From positions 33,509,799-33,573,798 of the forward strand of contig NC_081850.1 of NCBI RefSeq assembly GCF_963259705.1: a DNA stretch of 64,000 nucleotides, read 5' to 3'. The notes under the pieces are model-generated. The model did not search any database. It was given only the letters and a program-made list of their open reading frames with translations, and was not told the DNA's origin. The translations under genes were made by a program, and so were the position numbers. The DNA is from Myotis daubentonii (Eukaryota; Chordata; Mammalia; Chiroptera; Vespertilionidae). Shown piece after piece: positions 33,860 to 44,424 of this stretch. How positions within the stretch are numbered: position 1 is the stretch's first letter; the number at the start of each line of letters is the position of its first letter.

Positions 33860-34778
33860 CTCCCTCTGTCCCATAATAATAGTAGCAGTTGATGAATGTA
33901 ATTTGTCCCATAATAATAGTAGCAAAAGAAAATAAATATAGAACGCACCATTTATCATCAAAAAATAGATTAAATTAAACAATAAATTAAAAATAGTACT
34001 CCTAATTTTTATTTTGAGTGTTCATATAGTTTCTGGATTTTTCAATAATTCCGTTACTGCATTTTAAACTTGTAGGTAGGATCCCTTGGCCGCGAAGCTT
34101 TGCTTTCCCTATATGCGTGAGCTTAAAATTATTGGAGCCATCTTTCTTCATTGCTTCCAGCGTAACTTGTTTAAGTGACAGAAACGTATTATCCAGTATT
34201 TCAGGAGAAATATTATCAAAGGCTAATATGGTGCCTCTTCTGCTAAGAGGAATATGTCTAAGTTTTTCTCCATAATCTTTGCATTTATGTCCACAGTTTT
34301 GTTTTTTCAAAGAATCAACATTAGCATAAGATTCTCCTGACAATTATTTTCGGAAGCACGTTTCCAAATTTTTGATATGGTCATTCTGTTGCACTTAAGT
34401 TGTTTTGCAGCTAACGTAATTGCACCTTTCTGCAACTTTTCCTTTTTCTTTTGATGCATCAAGAACTGGACAATCGCAACTCGATCTTTGCTTGAAAACT
34501 CTCTTTTTTTTTTTACCTCACTTTTACAATGGGTTGATATTCAACTGAAATAAAACAATTGATTTCAATCAGCGGATGAAATTAGAAAAATAGTTATAAT
34601 TCGTAATAATTAGATTAACCTAAAAATTGAAATATGTGTCAAAACAAATGACAGATGTCATGAAACATTGATTTTGATAGAAGGCTTCGCAATTTTGTGC
34701 TACAACATAATTTACAGCTGCATTTGCTAATAATTCCCTTTTAACTATTCACTTGCTACTATTATGGGACAAAGGGAG
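33860..34778 (-). mobile_element. Tc1/mariner element with plant/oomycete-like features
   Basis: The 919-bp element has terminal inverted repeats CTCCCTCTGTCCCATAATAA (33860 on) and CTCCCTTTGTCCCATAATAG (inverted, ending 34778). It is flanked by TA at 33858-33859 and 34779-34780, the Tc1/mariner target. CTCCCT-YGTCCCA termini are typical of plant Stowaway/mariner elements. It carries a broken transposase N-terminal region on the minus strand and lacks the DDE/D catalytic part, so it is a deletion derivative. The left TIR is partly duplicated (33904-33926). Confidence 0.88.
34002..34520 (-). pseudogene. Mariner transposase N-terminal region, frameshifted
   Basis: The first frame (about 34520-34345, minus) reads DRVAIVQFLMHQKKKEKLQK, then GAITLAAKQL and a helix-turn-helix-like TISKIWKRA. 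A frameshift near 34345 leads to a second frame (34343-34002) with VDSLKKQNCGHK and LRHIPLSRRGTI. The order 'KLxxGAI...IWKRA...NCGxK...IPLxxRxT' is what I recall for the DNA-binding half of plant- and oomycete-type mariner transposases. The second frame stays open for 114 codons, then stops. The DDD/DDE catalytic domain is missing. In the family this region binds the TIRs. Here it is non-functional. Family assignment is from motif memory, not a search. Confidence 0.7.
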
Positions 34779-34780
34779 TA

Positions 34781-35464
34781 GTTTTTAAGTTGTATTTATT
34801 TGATTACAAAAGGTTAAACTTTCTTTTTCATATAGATTAAATATGATATTTCTTCTCTTATACGGTGTATATTTTTATCCATACCCTGTGGCATATTAGG
34901 ACTAAACCAACCAATTACATGAGTCCTGTTGTAATTTGCTGCAGATGGCTTACAAAAATCAAATTTCTTGTCTTTCAGGTTTGTGGTTGGACCTTTGGCT
35001 TATGAGGTTTAATTATACTATGTTAGTTTTCTTTTGTGATATTTTTCTGTTGCTTTTTTGCTTAGAAAGAGAGCATACAGGTCCAACATTTTAAACCAGA
35101 CATTGTGATCTATTGCTTTTTCAAAAGCTTTACCTAGAAAGGTAGCTTCAGCCTCTGAAAGTTCTCATTGGGTCCTACTAATGCTTAGATGACTGAAACT
35201 AAAAAGATGGATTATTTTTTCTTTCTGAACCTTTCCCTGCTGACCCCTATCCCTCCTAACTTTTTTGCCTGAGAGGAACCCTTTGCCCCACCATCAGGAA
35301 CAGTCTCTCCTTCTACTAAGATTATGCCTGAGAATATATAAAGAGCCAGGCTAAACTTTCTCTTAAAGGAAAATCCAGACTGCTAATTCAGTTGTTGTGA
35401 ACAATAGTAACAAGGCTTTATATTCTGACTGGTGTTTTAGCACATTTCAACACCTTTCCTATAT
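34781..35464. other. Unique sequence, no gene seen
   Basis: No recognised repeat or coding region. Confidence 0.45.
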
Positions 35465-35610
35465 GTGACTTCAGCATCCATGTGATGCCCACAGCTCAGG
35501 TACTCTCTCCCTTTTCCAGATGAAGAATTGGAGACTGAGAAATTAAGTGATCCAAGGTCACTGAAGTGCGTGTAGCTGGGTCTGGAACCTGGTTATTCTA
35601 ACACTTGCTC
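35465..35610 (-). repeat. MIR remnant
   Basis: 'ccagatgaagaattggagac' and 'gatccaaggtcactgaag' are degenerate reverse-strand MIR landmarks. Confidence 0.5.
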
Positions 35611-36130
35611 TCATGATCTTTCCACTCCTCCTGAGTTTTTATGAATACCTTACTGTCACAATGAGAGAACTTAATACTCATATAGTCATTTGTCTTCTCT
35701 CAAGTATTAGTATTTTAGAAGGTTCTGAACTTTCCCATTCATGTCAGAATATTGTCAGTTGGGGACAGGAAACTCTGAGCATTTGCTTTATATGTATACA
35801 TTTTTTAAAAAGCCATAAGCAATGATGTGTATATTCTATTACTATATAAGCAAACATTCCCTTACAGAGGGGCTTGCTATCATATTTAGCTGGCATTTCT
35901 CATATCCTCACACACAAAAAAGCCATGTGTCTTCTGATTATCTTTTGTGTCTGCCACAAGATGGTACCCTTGCACAGCCTAGAGAGAGCATGGGTCAGAT
36001 GTGGGAGAATTCAGAGAACCCAATAGAAAGGAGATTAATCTTAGGTTAAATGTAGCTCAAACATAGAAGAAGGCTTGCCCTTACATTCCAAAATATACCA
36101 AAGTTGTCCTTCATTAAAGATAAAAGGAAA
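35611..36130. other. Unique sequence, no gene seen
   Basis: No recognised feature. It ends at the A flanking the next Helitron. Confidence 0.45.
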
Positions 36131-36800
36131 TCTTTACTAATAAAAGGGTAATATGCTAATTAGATTGGATAGACCGGAAGTCTTCTGGGTGTCTTCTGAA
36201 TGACTTCTGGACATCCTTCCAGACGTCCTTCTGGACAAAGCCCCAGTGGCTGCTCAGGCCGAGAGGCGGTAGCTGCAGTGGCTGCGGGGGCCAAGGGGTG
36301 GCGGCGCAGGAGAGGTGGTGTGGGAGAGGTGCAGAGCAGTCCCTTCTGTAGAGGCAGTGGGAGAGGGGGCTGTGCGGTCCGGTCCCAGTGCTGCCCACAG
36401 AGGCAGCAGCGTGGGCCTGCTCCCGATGCCATGTCTCAGCAGAGGCCGGATGGGGTGCAACCAGCTGTGCCTCAACCTCCCACAGCCCCTTCCCCAGCCG
36501 GCCTGGCCCCAGATCACCCCCCACCCACCAGTGGGTCGGGGGTGGGGCCAGCGCTAAGAAGGGAAAGCCAAGGGCGGGAAGCTACTGGTGGCCAGCAGTG
36601 GCGGCAGCAGCGGGGTGATGGGTGCGGCGCCTTCCCCTGATTGGCCCGGTCGCCTCTGGCAGAGGGAGGCAAGACTGTGGCTTAGGCAGGCCTAAGCCAT
36701 CAGTAGGACATCCCCTGAGGGCTCCCGGACTGTGAGAGGGGGCAGGCTGGGCTAAGGGACTCCTCCACCCCGTATGAATTTTTGTGCACCGGGCCTCTAG
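36131..36800 (+). mobile_element. Helitron, 670 bp, first of a head-to-tail pair
   Basis: It starts TCTTTACTAATAAAAGGG after host A (36130) and ends 'gtgcaccgggcctctag'. GC-rich internal sequence gives several long spurious open frames on both strands. The block 'gacttctggacatccttcc' repeats the 5' motif of the short Helitrons at 36801 and 60469. Non-autonomous. Confidence 0.92.
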
Positions 36801-36929
36801 TGTATAATAATAAAAGCATAATATGCTAATTAGACCAGACAGCCAAATGACCTTCTGGACGACCTCTGGACGAAGCTGGGGCTGCAAGGGCCAAGCCCCT
36901 TGCATGAATTTTGTGCATCGGGCCTCTAG
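36801..36929 (+). mobile_element. Short Helitron, 129 bp, directly after the first
   Basis: It starts TGTATAATAATAAAAGC (consensus TC changed to TG) immediately after the preceding CTAG. It ends 'gtgcatcgggcctctag' before T (36930). It is the shortest Helitron here, essentially just the two ends. Confidence 0.85.
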
Positions 36930-37257
36930 TGTATATATAATGTCCTTTGAAATACCTCTTTCTTTACACCTACACTTGGTCTCACTCTAATGAAAGCCAA
37001 GGGTCTATTTGTTCTGCAAGAATGTTATGATCTCCTTCACTTCTACTGAAGGAGAAATTTGGGAGTTGATTATGTTTGATTGAAACTCCCCTTCCCTTTA
37101 AACCTGGACTGTTGCTTCTTTGGAGAGGGGTAACTGTAGGGGTCAGCTCTCCAGAAAGGATTTGAAAATTCAGTTTTGCAAAATGGTAAACGACCAAGAA
37201 TACTGTCTTGTGTTAGGATAAGATTGGATTTGTAATGAAGTTCAAACAGAAAGAGCA
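36930..37257. other. Unique sequence, no gene seen
   Basis: No recognised feature in about 330 bp. Confidence 0.4.
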
Positions 37258-37271
37258 ACCAGAGCATTTTT

Positions 37272-37490
37272 TAAAATATATTTTATTGATAATTTACAGA
37301 GAGGAAGGGAGAGAGAGGGATAGAGAGTTAGAAACATCGATGAGAGAGAAACATCGATTCAGCTGCCTCCTGCACACTCCCTACTGAGGATGTGCCTGCA
37401 ACCAAGGTACATGCCCTTGACCGGAATCGAACCTGGGACCTTTCAGTCTGCAGGCCGAAGCTCTATGCACTGAGCCAAACTGGTTAGGGC
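37272..37490 (-). mobile_element. Ves SINE with 14-bp target duplication
   Basis: A near-consensus minus-strand Ves SINE, flanked by 'accagagcattttt' at 37258-37271 and 37491-37504. Confidence 0.94.
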
Positions 37491-37569
37491 ACCAGAGCAT
37501 TTTTATAATAGTGAAAAGTTAGAAATAATGCAAATGTGAAACAGTAAGGAAAGGAGTGGAACCACTGTA

Positions 37570-37691
37570 GGGATGGGCAAAAGTAGGTTTATAGTTGTGA
37601 GTAGGTAAGACACAGTTAAAGCTATTGTAATAATCATAACCTCCATGTCTTTTTCCATATTAATAACTGTAAGCCTACTTTTACCCACCCC
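37570..37691. mobile_element. Short mariner-type MITE, 122 bp, TA target
   Basis: The ends 'gggatgggcaaaagtaggtt' and 'gcctacttttacccacccc' are inverted repeats, flanked by TA at 37568-37569 and 37692-37693. It is too short to code. It resembles mariner MITEs known from laurasiatherian mammals. Confidence 0.88.
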
Positions 37692-37693
37692 TA

Positions 37694-38207
37694 CATATAA
37701 AAGCACACTGCTGCAGATAATACTTAGCAAGTTGCAGAAGAATATTTCACCACATGGGAAAATGCTCAAGGTGTATTGTTAAGTGGAAAAAAAAGATTTC
37801 AAAACACTTTATTCAATCATGTGCGTGTGTGTGTGAATCTGTGTTTGTGTGTGTATGTGTGTGTTGAGAAGGATGCATGATAAATGAGTAACTGTGGTTC
37901 TCTTTGAAAAGTGCAGCTAATATATTTTTTAACCTTTGAGTATGTTCTACATTTTCTGTAGTAGCCTGCTTTGTGTATGTGATAACTCTTCCAGGAGATA
38001 GGAAGGCTCTGCTGCCAACAAAAGTCTCATTTCTATCCTTGTGGTGGGGGAGATGAGATGCTTGGGTTGACAGCCTCACCAGAACCACACAGGGTGGGAT
38101 AGTTTCCAAAGGAAAGGATGCTGGGAAACAGATGCCCTATGTGAGCTTGGTCTGAATAGGCCTAGCTGTTTGAGGGCCGTGGACTGGGCCTGTGTGAGAT
38201 GTTTCTT
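37694..38207. other. Unique sequence with a (GT)n stretch
   Basis: An imperfect GT-rich microsatellite lies at about 37822-37864. No gene or transposon recognised. Confidence 0.5.
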
Positions 38208-38407
38208 TAGGGCAAGGGAACATCTGGCCCTCGGGCTGTAGAAGGCCCAAGAAATCATTTGGCCTGACCCTGCCAAGGCATTAGGGATGAGTTAAATGTT
38301 TGACCAAATATAGCAGGCTAATTTTTAAGTCTATAATTTTGTATGGCTCGCGAATGATGTTATAAATATCTAATGGCCCTTGGCAGAAAAATGTTTCTCC
38401 ACCCCTG
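38208..38407 (-). mobile_element. Non-autonomous hAT element (degraded left end)
   Basis: The right end 'tgtttctccacccctg' and internal 'ggcccttggcagaaaaatg' and 'gctaatttttaagtctataa' match a mammalian hAT pattern whose ends are CAGGGGTGGGGAACC. The left end 'tagggcaagggaac' is degraded and no target duplication is visible. Confidence 0.65.
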
Positions 38408-39179
38408 CCTTGGAGACTGATCAATAGTTGTTGGAAATCCTTTCTGTGCTGGCCCTAATATTGGTTTTTTAAAAATATGCTATGAGCCCCAGGTGTAACA
38501 AAGACTGTTTCCTTTCCTGCTTATGTACATTTGAATGGAAAATAAAGAAAGTGACATCTCAAACATAAAAAAAAAATGCTATGAGGTGGAAGTTTCAGGA
38601 TAGCCAAAGCAGACCATCAGCACCTTCCATCTTTTTGCTTTGGAGGGGTGATAGAGTAGTGTGTGGGACATAGAGGGTTTTGCACATCACAGCTATTGTT
38701 TCAGAGAAGGGCAGTTGTTCTAACTCATTTTATAACTGCTATTGGAACAGAAATACTTGCCAGTGATGGCATCTAATCAGAAGGCAAAATCACTGAGGCA
38801 GTTTCAACAGGCATGTCCTCTTCTGTATTTCAGCAGAAAAATGAAATAGCAGAGATATACATTTGGGCAGAGATTTCTGATATTACATGAATCCCAAAAC
38901 CTGTTTCATTCACTGTGAGTTGTAAAATGTATTATTAAAAAGCTGCATACATATGGTGCAAATTATTCAATAGTCACAGTTTGAAAATTTCATGTTTTTC
39001 CCCCAGATAAGGAAAAATCATTTAATTTCACACTAGTGTTAGGAAGTCTTTTTTAGATCCCAGAAAAAGAATTTGGACAGGGGTTCTGCATAACACTCAT
39101 GTAATTCAAATTGATTGTTAGTGTGAATTGAGTTGGATCTCAGAAATGTAAGCAGCTTCAACAGTTTGTCATCCTATAG
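38408..39179. other. Unique sequence, no gene seen
   Basis: No recognised repeat or coding region. A short poly(A) run at about 38567-38575 has no recognisable source element. Confidence 0.4.
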
Positions 39180-39350
39180 CAGTGGTTCCCAAATGCCTGT
39201 TTGTGGATCACCATTATCAGAGTCACGTGGAAGAGCTTTAAAAAATCCCCACCCCCTCCAAATTCTGATTCGGTAGGTCTTCCGTGGGTACTGAGAACCT
39301 CCAATCTTCTCCAAGTGACTCTAAAATGCAGATGGGGTGGAAACTGCTGA
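39180..39350 (+). repeat. MER5A-like hAT element
   Basis: 'cagtggttcccaaatgcctg', 'aaattctgattcggtaggtc' and the closing 'ggaaactgctga' follow MER5A order. The target duplication is not clear. Confidence 0.7.
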
Positions 39351-40096
39351 TCCAGACTACAGGGTGTGGAAGCTGTCAACTGCTCATCTTGCATATTTAA
39401 TGCAATGTTTGATCTGTGATGTCCAAGAATAGTGTTCTGCATTCCCCAGACCCACTATGGTACCAGGGAAGTCCACTTTCATGTAAGCAAGCAGCATTTC
39501 AAAATCCATAAATCACAAAACCCCATCTTTTCATGTGCTTGGAACTTAGGGAATACAGAAACCTCTTTCCTGGGGAGATGACTAGCTCTGAGATGTGGCA
39601 TTTAATAATCCAACTTGTTTCTTTTCTGTCTGGTATATTTTTGTATTCTGCAAACATTTATCTAATATTACTAGTATTAGTCACTGTATAAGGCACTGGG
39701 GTAGATAGAAATAACAGCCATATCTTTGGCCCTGGGAATTTACTGTCCATTAGAGGCTGGAGACAGTGGAGTCCTACTATTACATGGGACGACACCTGCC
39801 ACAGTGGTGGGGGTAGAAAGAACATGGGTGAAATAAGGAAAATAGCATGAGATTTTTTCAAGGGCTAGATGAGCTCTCATAACTATAGTATCTTTCCCAG
39901 TTCTTGACTCTTTTATTATGGTACTCTAGGAAAATTATTGTTTTGTTTTCCCATCACCAACTACTGCATTATGGCCAACGTCATCATTATGAAACATAGA
40001 AATCACCCCACTATACCTTTATGCTTTCCAGTGGCTCCTCATTTACTATAAAATGTTGAGAAAGGTGACTGGAGTGTTCTGAGGTATGAGAAGTTA
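39351..40096. other. Unique; possible L2 trace near 40030
   Basis: 'tttccagtggctcctcattt' at about 40026-40045 resembles an L2 LINE fragment. Nothing else recognised. Confidence 0.35.
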
Positions 40097-40104
40097 GTCT
40101 AGAA

Positions 40105-40329
40105 CAGCCGTGGGCAAACTACGGCCCGCGGGTCGGATCCGGCCCATTCGGCTGTTCTATCCAGCCCCCGGAGCCGAAAGAGCCGAGGGTTCTCTTGCTC
40201 TCCCCTCCGCTCCTTCACCAGCAGCAGTGTTAACATGGCAATGTCGGGAAACACGGCCGCAGCTCCTTCTTCTGAGTCCAGTTTAAGGACCCATTGTGGC
40301 CCTCGAGTCAAAAAGTTTGCCCACCCCTG
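40105..40329. mobile_element. hAT MITE, 225 bp, with 8-bp TSD
   Basis: The termini 'cagccgtgggcaaact' and 'agtttgcccacccctg' are near-inverted, flanked by 'gtctagaa' at 40097-40104 and 40330-40337. The GC-rich interior has no transposase remnant. The TIR is related to that of the 21067 element. Confidence 0.92.
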
Positions 40330-40337
40330 GTCTAGAA

Positions 40338-42152
40338 AGAATTCACAAAGCTCAGCTACACAGGGCCCTGTGCTTGATTTAATTCTCTGCTGTTGCCATC
40401 TTGAAATTTTTAATATTTTTATCTTTGAATTTCTGATATGTAAGTGAAGTCTGATGGAACATTGGAGCATGAGCAGAGGAGAAATACACAGCATGCATAT
40501 CTGCCACTGTTTCTTGCCATCACATTCACATATAGCATTTGTGATGTCCCATGAGTACAGAATTCTGGTAAGTCTACGTGCATGGGAGCCTAGGAAGACT
40601 TTAAGCAAGCACAAGGTGAGCATGTTACATCTACAGTTGAGTAAGCAGACAGCTTAGAGAGGCCACTCTCCATTTGAACCAGAATTTGCTTTGAATGCAG
40701 AAAGAAGACAATGACATTCTGAGAAATGCAAATCATCACATCCCGGGATAGCCAGCCACTAATGCTGCAATGATAACATAGCAGGAAAGCAAAGCGTAGG
40801 GTAACTCTTGGCTCCTTTTCCTCTAAGTTCTTCCTTACTTATCACATAGAGAGTATTGATAAAATGTGGGTACGTTAAGAAATGAAAATAAAAAGCTGAG
40901 CTAGTTTTGTGCAGTGTTTCCACTGTTCTGGTAAGAACAGGATACATGCATATCGGTGTTCTGAAATACAAATTGTATAACTATATTGATTCTGAATACT
41001 AGTTAAAAGCTCTCATATTTGCATTTAAAACTGGCATTCCATGATGTAAAGATGGATGATAAAATTTATGCTAGTACTTTAAATTTTTAATTGCTCAGAA
41101 TAACATTAAATAGCACATTTAAAACACCACAACACACTGAAAGATTATGAAAGAAAGAAAAAAGCTTTCCATTTTAGTTCCATTAAGGCATTTTCCTTGC
41201 TTTTTAAACAAGGATCTTGCACTTTCATTTACACTGGGTCTTGCAAATTATGTAGTTAGCCCTACACAGCAAAAAAGGAACCACTTACTATCCTGATTAC
41301 CACCAAACCTAAATTACACTTATAAAGGTGGACATGAGGGAAGGAAGTTTTATTGAGTGCCTACTATGTGTTCTATTTTGGTCTTATTAAAGTCTAAATT
41401 GTCAGTTCCAAAGGTGGAATTAAAACCAGGATTTTCCCATCTAATACAGGGGCCTCTTACACAAGGAACACAGCCTTGACAGAAATGAACCAATGTCACT
41501 GTCACCCAGACCTTGTGGAGAGAGAGAAAAACATGTCCCGGCCCAGGAGGAATAAGGACTATAGACCTCATCACTGCAGGCACTGATGCATGCTGATAGA
41601 GGTGGGAGGAGGGCATCTTCTTGGGAATGGTCTACCATCTCTGGTTAGGAAAGAGACAGCAAGTCCTCAAGCTGCTTCCAGAGGTGTATCACCAACCCCA
41701 AGAGCCAGGGAACACATCTCATTGTGGTGGGCTGCCCCAGAGAGAGGGCAAAGGGTGTGGTCAGAAAACTAATGTAAAGTGGCCAGGCATTCCAACCAGT
41801 ACAGTAACCTTCCAATAAAGAAATCATATAGCATTTGTATTTACTAGATTTTAGGAAATTGCTTCAAGGAAGGCTCCTAGTTTTAACCAATTTAGAAGAT
41901 TGTCAGATAACCAAAAGAAGAAAATCTGTTGCAAGTGGTATTTGCTTAGAGAGGCCCAGGACTGCTAAGGGGCCAGTTGGAAGGCTGTAGCAATAGTCTA
42001 GTATTGGATCCTACAGAGAGATTAGCAAGGGCCACGTACATGCTGGGGGTGACAGGGTGTCCCAGTGGCAAGTCCAGGTGGGAGAAAAGCACCAGCACTG
42101 CTCTCACTGGCTGGAATTTGTGGATACCACTCCAGCCCTTGGGTCAGGGTGT
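40338..42152. other. Mostly unique sequence
   Basis: A short MIR/L2-like piece lies at 41345-41385 ('gagtgcctactatgtgttc'). The short open frames have no support as genes. Confidence 0.45.
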
Positions 42153-42160
42153 GTCTAGAG

Positions 42161-42393
42161 CAGTGATGGCGAACCTTTTGAGCTCGGCGTGTCAGCATTT
42201 TGAAAAACCCTAACTTAACTCTGGTGCTGTGTCACATATAGAAATGTTTTGATATTTGCAACCATAGTAAAGCAAAGACATATTTTTGATATTTATTTTA
42301 TATATTTAAATGCCATTTAACAAAGAAAAATCAACCAAAAAAATGAGTTCGCGTGCCACCTCTGACACGCGTGTCATAGGTTCGCCATCACTG
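42161..42393. mobile_element. hAT MITE, 233 bp, with 8-bp TSD
   Basis: The termini 'cagtgatggcgaacc' and 'ggttcgccatcactg' are perfect inverted repeats, flanked by 'gtctagag' at 42153-42160 and 42394-42401. The AT-rich interior is non-coding. Confidence 0.94.
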
Positions 42394-42631
42394 GTCTAGA
42401 GCAACACAGGCCACACACAGAAGCTTGAGGGAAAAAATTAACTCATATAGGCAGGAGGAGCCTGGGATTTAGGATTGAGGTGATATCCAGTAAAAGAAGT
42501 GGGTGGGGACAGCTCCTGAAAGGGATTTACTCAGTAGTTCCAGACATTGCACCAGGGCTACTTAAAACCCTCCTGTTCTAGTCAGTCAGGATTGGTCTTG
42601 GGCATGCACTGAATCAAGAAGTAGAAATTCA

Positions 42632-42685
42632 GGGTGGGGCAAAAGTAGGTTTACAGTTGTGAGTATGCAAAACACAGAGTATATT
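42632..42685 (+). mobile_element. Left half of a mariner MITE
   Basis: 'gggtggggcaaaagtaggtt' followed by 'tacagttgtgagtatgc' equals the left end of the 37570-type mariner. The right half is missing, apparently replaced by an L1 tail. Confidence 0.7.
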
Positions 42686-42689
42686 TCTT

Positions 42690-42895
42690 TTAAAAAGTTT
42701 TTATTTTATTTATTTTTAGTGACAATTATTACATATGTTCCCATTAACCCCAACCCCCTCCACTTTGCCCACCTCCACCCAGCCCCTGACCCCCCTTTGC
42801 TTTGGCCATCACTATACTATTGTCTGTGTCTATGGATTATGCATTTACTAGTATGTTCTTTGGCTAATCCCTTCACCTTGTTTCATCCAGTCCAG
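42690..42895 (-). mobile_element. L1 3'-end fragment
   Basis: The reversed L1 tail 'tttattttatttatttttag' precedes 'gacaattattacatatg' and the 'ctattgtctgtgtctatgg' landmark. Strongly 5'-truncated. The target duplication is not clear. Confidence 0.75.
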
Positions 42896-43129
42896 TAAGG
42901 GCTTTCCAAGATGACTTATTATTTTTTTGAAGATAACAAGAATATCAAAAGGAATTCCTTTTTTTTTTTTTTAAAGGAAGAACAAAACACCTTAAACCAG
43001 ATGGGATGATTTTAGGAATATACATTATTTGTATTCATTATTTGAGAATAGTCATGTCATATGATGTTCTTATTGACCCAAATAAGTAAGAGCTATCTTT
43101 GGTTAATTTGAGTTACCTAAAAGGGAGCA

Positions 43130-43345
43130 TCATGAGGTATAAAGTCCATGACTTGGAATTACACGTGGGTGTGAATTCTGGATTTGACATGTTCTCCCTT
43201 AGAGCCTTCGTGAAGCTATCTAAACCTCTTTGAGCTTTACTTCCCTCATTATAAATTTAAAATAATTCTTTCCTTGGTGTTACTAAATTAAGTAGTAGAT
43301 GTGTGAATATCTAGCCTACTGTCTAGTCCATATTTGGCACACTTC
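43130..43345 (+). repeat. MIR remnant
   Basis: 'gtgtgaattctggatttgac' and 'ctttgagctttacttccctc' follow MIR order on the plus strand. Confidence 0.5.
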
Positions 43346-43559
43346 CCTTTTCCATTCTAGAATTTGGTTTTTCAAATGCATTCTCTCAGTAAATACCTAT
43401 AGTTCCTGTGTTGGATGGGAAGGATAAAGAAATGATGACAGACACAGTATTTGCCCTTATAGAGAACGTTTGTTTAATTGCTTAAGTAAGCAATTACAAC
43501 TGAGTGTCATGAGTGCTTAGGTTAAGAAATTTATGGTGCTAAGTGAAGACTGAATAGGG

Positions 43560-43760
43560 CAGCGGTTCTCAGAGACCCCTTTGGCGGTCGAATGACCCTT
43601 TCATAGGGGTCGCCTAAGACCATCCTGCATATCAGATATTTACATTACGATTCATAACAGTAGCAACATTACAGTTATGAAATAGCAACAAAAATAATTT
43701 TATGGTTGGGTCACAACATGAGGAACTGTATTTAAAGGGCCAGAAGGTTGAGAACCACTG
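43560..43760. mobile_element. SPIN-like hAT element, 201 bp, with TSD
   Basis: 'cagcggttctca', 'gacccctttggcggtcgaat', 'aggggtcgcctaagacca', 'acaacatgaggaactgta' and 'aaggttgagaaccactg' are the recognisable SPIN sequence. It is flanked by 'gaataggg' at 43552-43559 and 43761-43768. SPIN elements are known to have spread between tetrapods by horizontal transfer and reached vespertilionid bats. A short deletion follows the left TIR. Confidence 0.9.
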
Positions 43761-44162
43761 GAATAGGGGGATCTAATTTAGGGGATCAACAAAGCGCTCC
43801 GTAAGTCCTAACAGATGCATAAGATTTAGCCAGATGAGAGAGGGTGAAGGTGTGGAAGGGAAGTCCTAATTATTCCAAACCGGCAGCAATCAAGTGTGGA
43901 AATAACAAAGGGAGAGAGTTCAAGAAATGTAAAGTAAGTGGGAGACTGAAAATTGATGCAGCTGGAGAAGAGGGCAAGGGATATGTTGGCAGGGACTTAA
44001 GAGCTATAGTGATGATTTTGGAAATTAATTTTAAGGACAATGGAGAATCGTTGTAGAGCTTTATGAGTTTGAGAGAGATGATGTTTTGTCATTGAAATTA
44101 AAATTGTAAATATTATCTCTTTGGAAAGGTGTGGTTAAATGGGCTAATAAAATTGCTTCAGG

Positions 44163-44410
44163 CCCTAGCTGGTTTGGTTCAGTGGATAGAGCATTGTCCC
44201 TCAGACTGAAGGGTCCATGTTCAATTCTTGTCAAGCGCACGTACCTCATTTGCAGACTCCATCTCTGGCCCTGGTTTGGGTGCTTGTAGGAGGCAACCAA
44301 TTGATATGTCTCTCTCACATCAATGTTTCTCTCTATCTCTCCCCCTCCCTTCCACTCTCTCTAAAAAAATCAATGGAAAAATATCTTGGGTGAGGATTAA
44401 CCAAAAACAA
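44163..44410 (+). mobile_element. Ves-family SINE with 14-bp target duplication
   Basis: The head 'ccctagctggtttggttcag', a diverged body and an A-rich tail. Flanked by 'aaaattgcttcagg' at 44149-44162 and 44411-44424. Confidence 0.92.
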
Positions 44411-44424
44411 AAAATTGCTTCAGG

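Noticed and set aside
36156..36905. Several overlapping GC-rich open frames of 76-146 codons on both strands
   Set aside because: They lie wholly in the Helitron pair. Open frames on five of six frames reflect few stops in GC-rich DNA, and none resembles a protein family.
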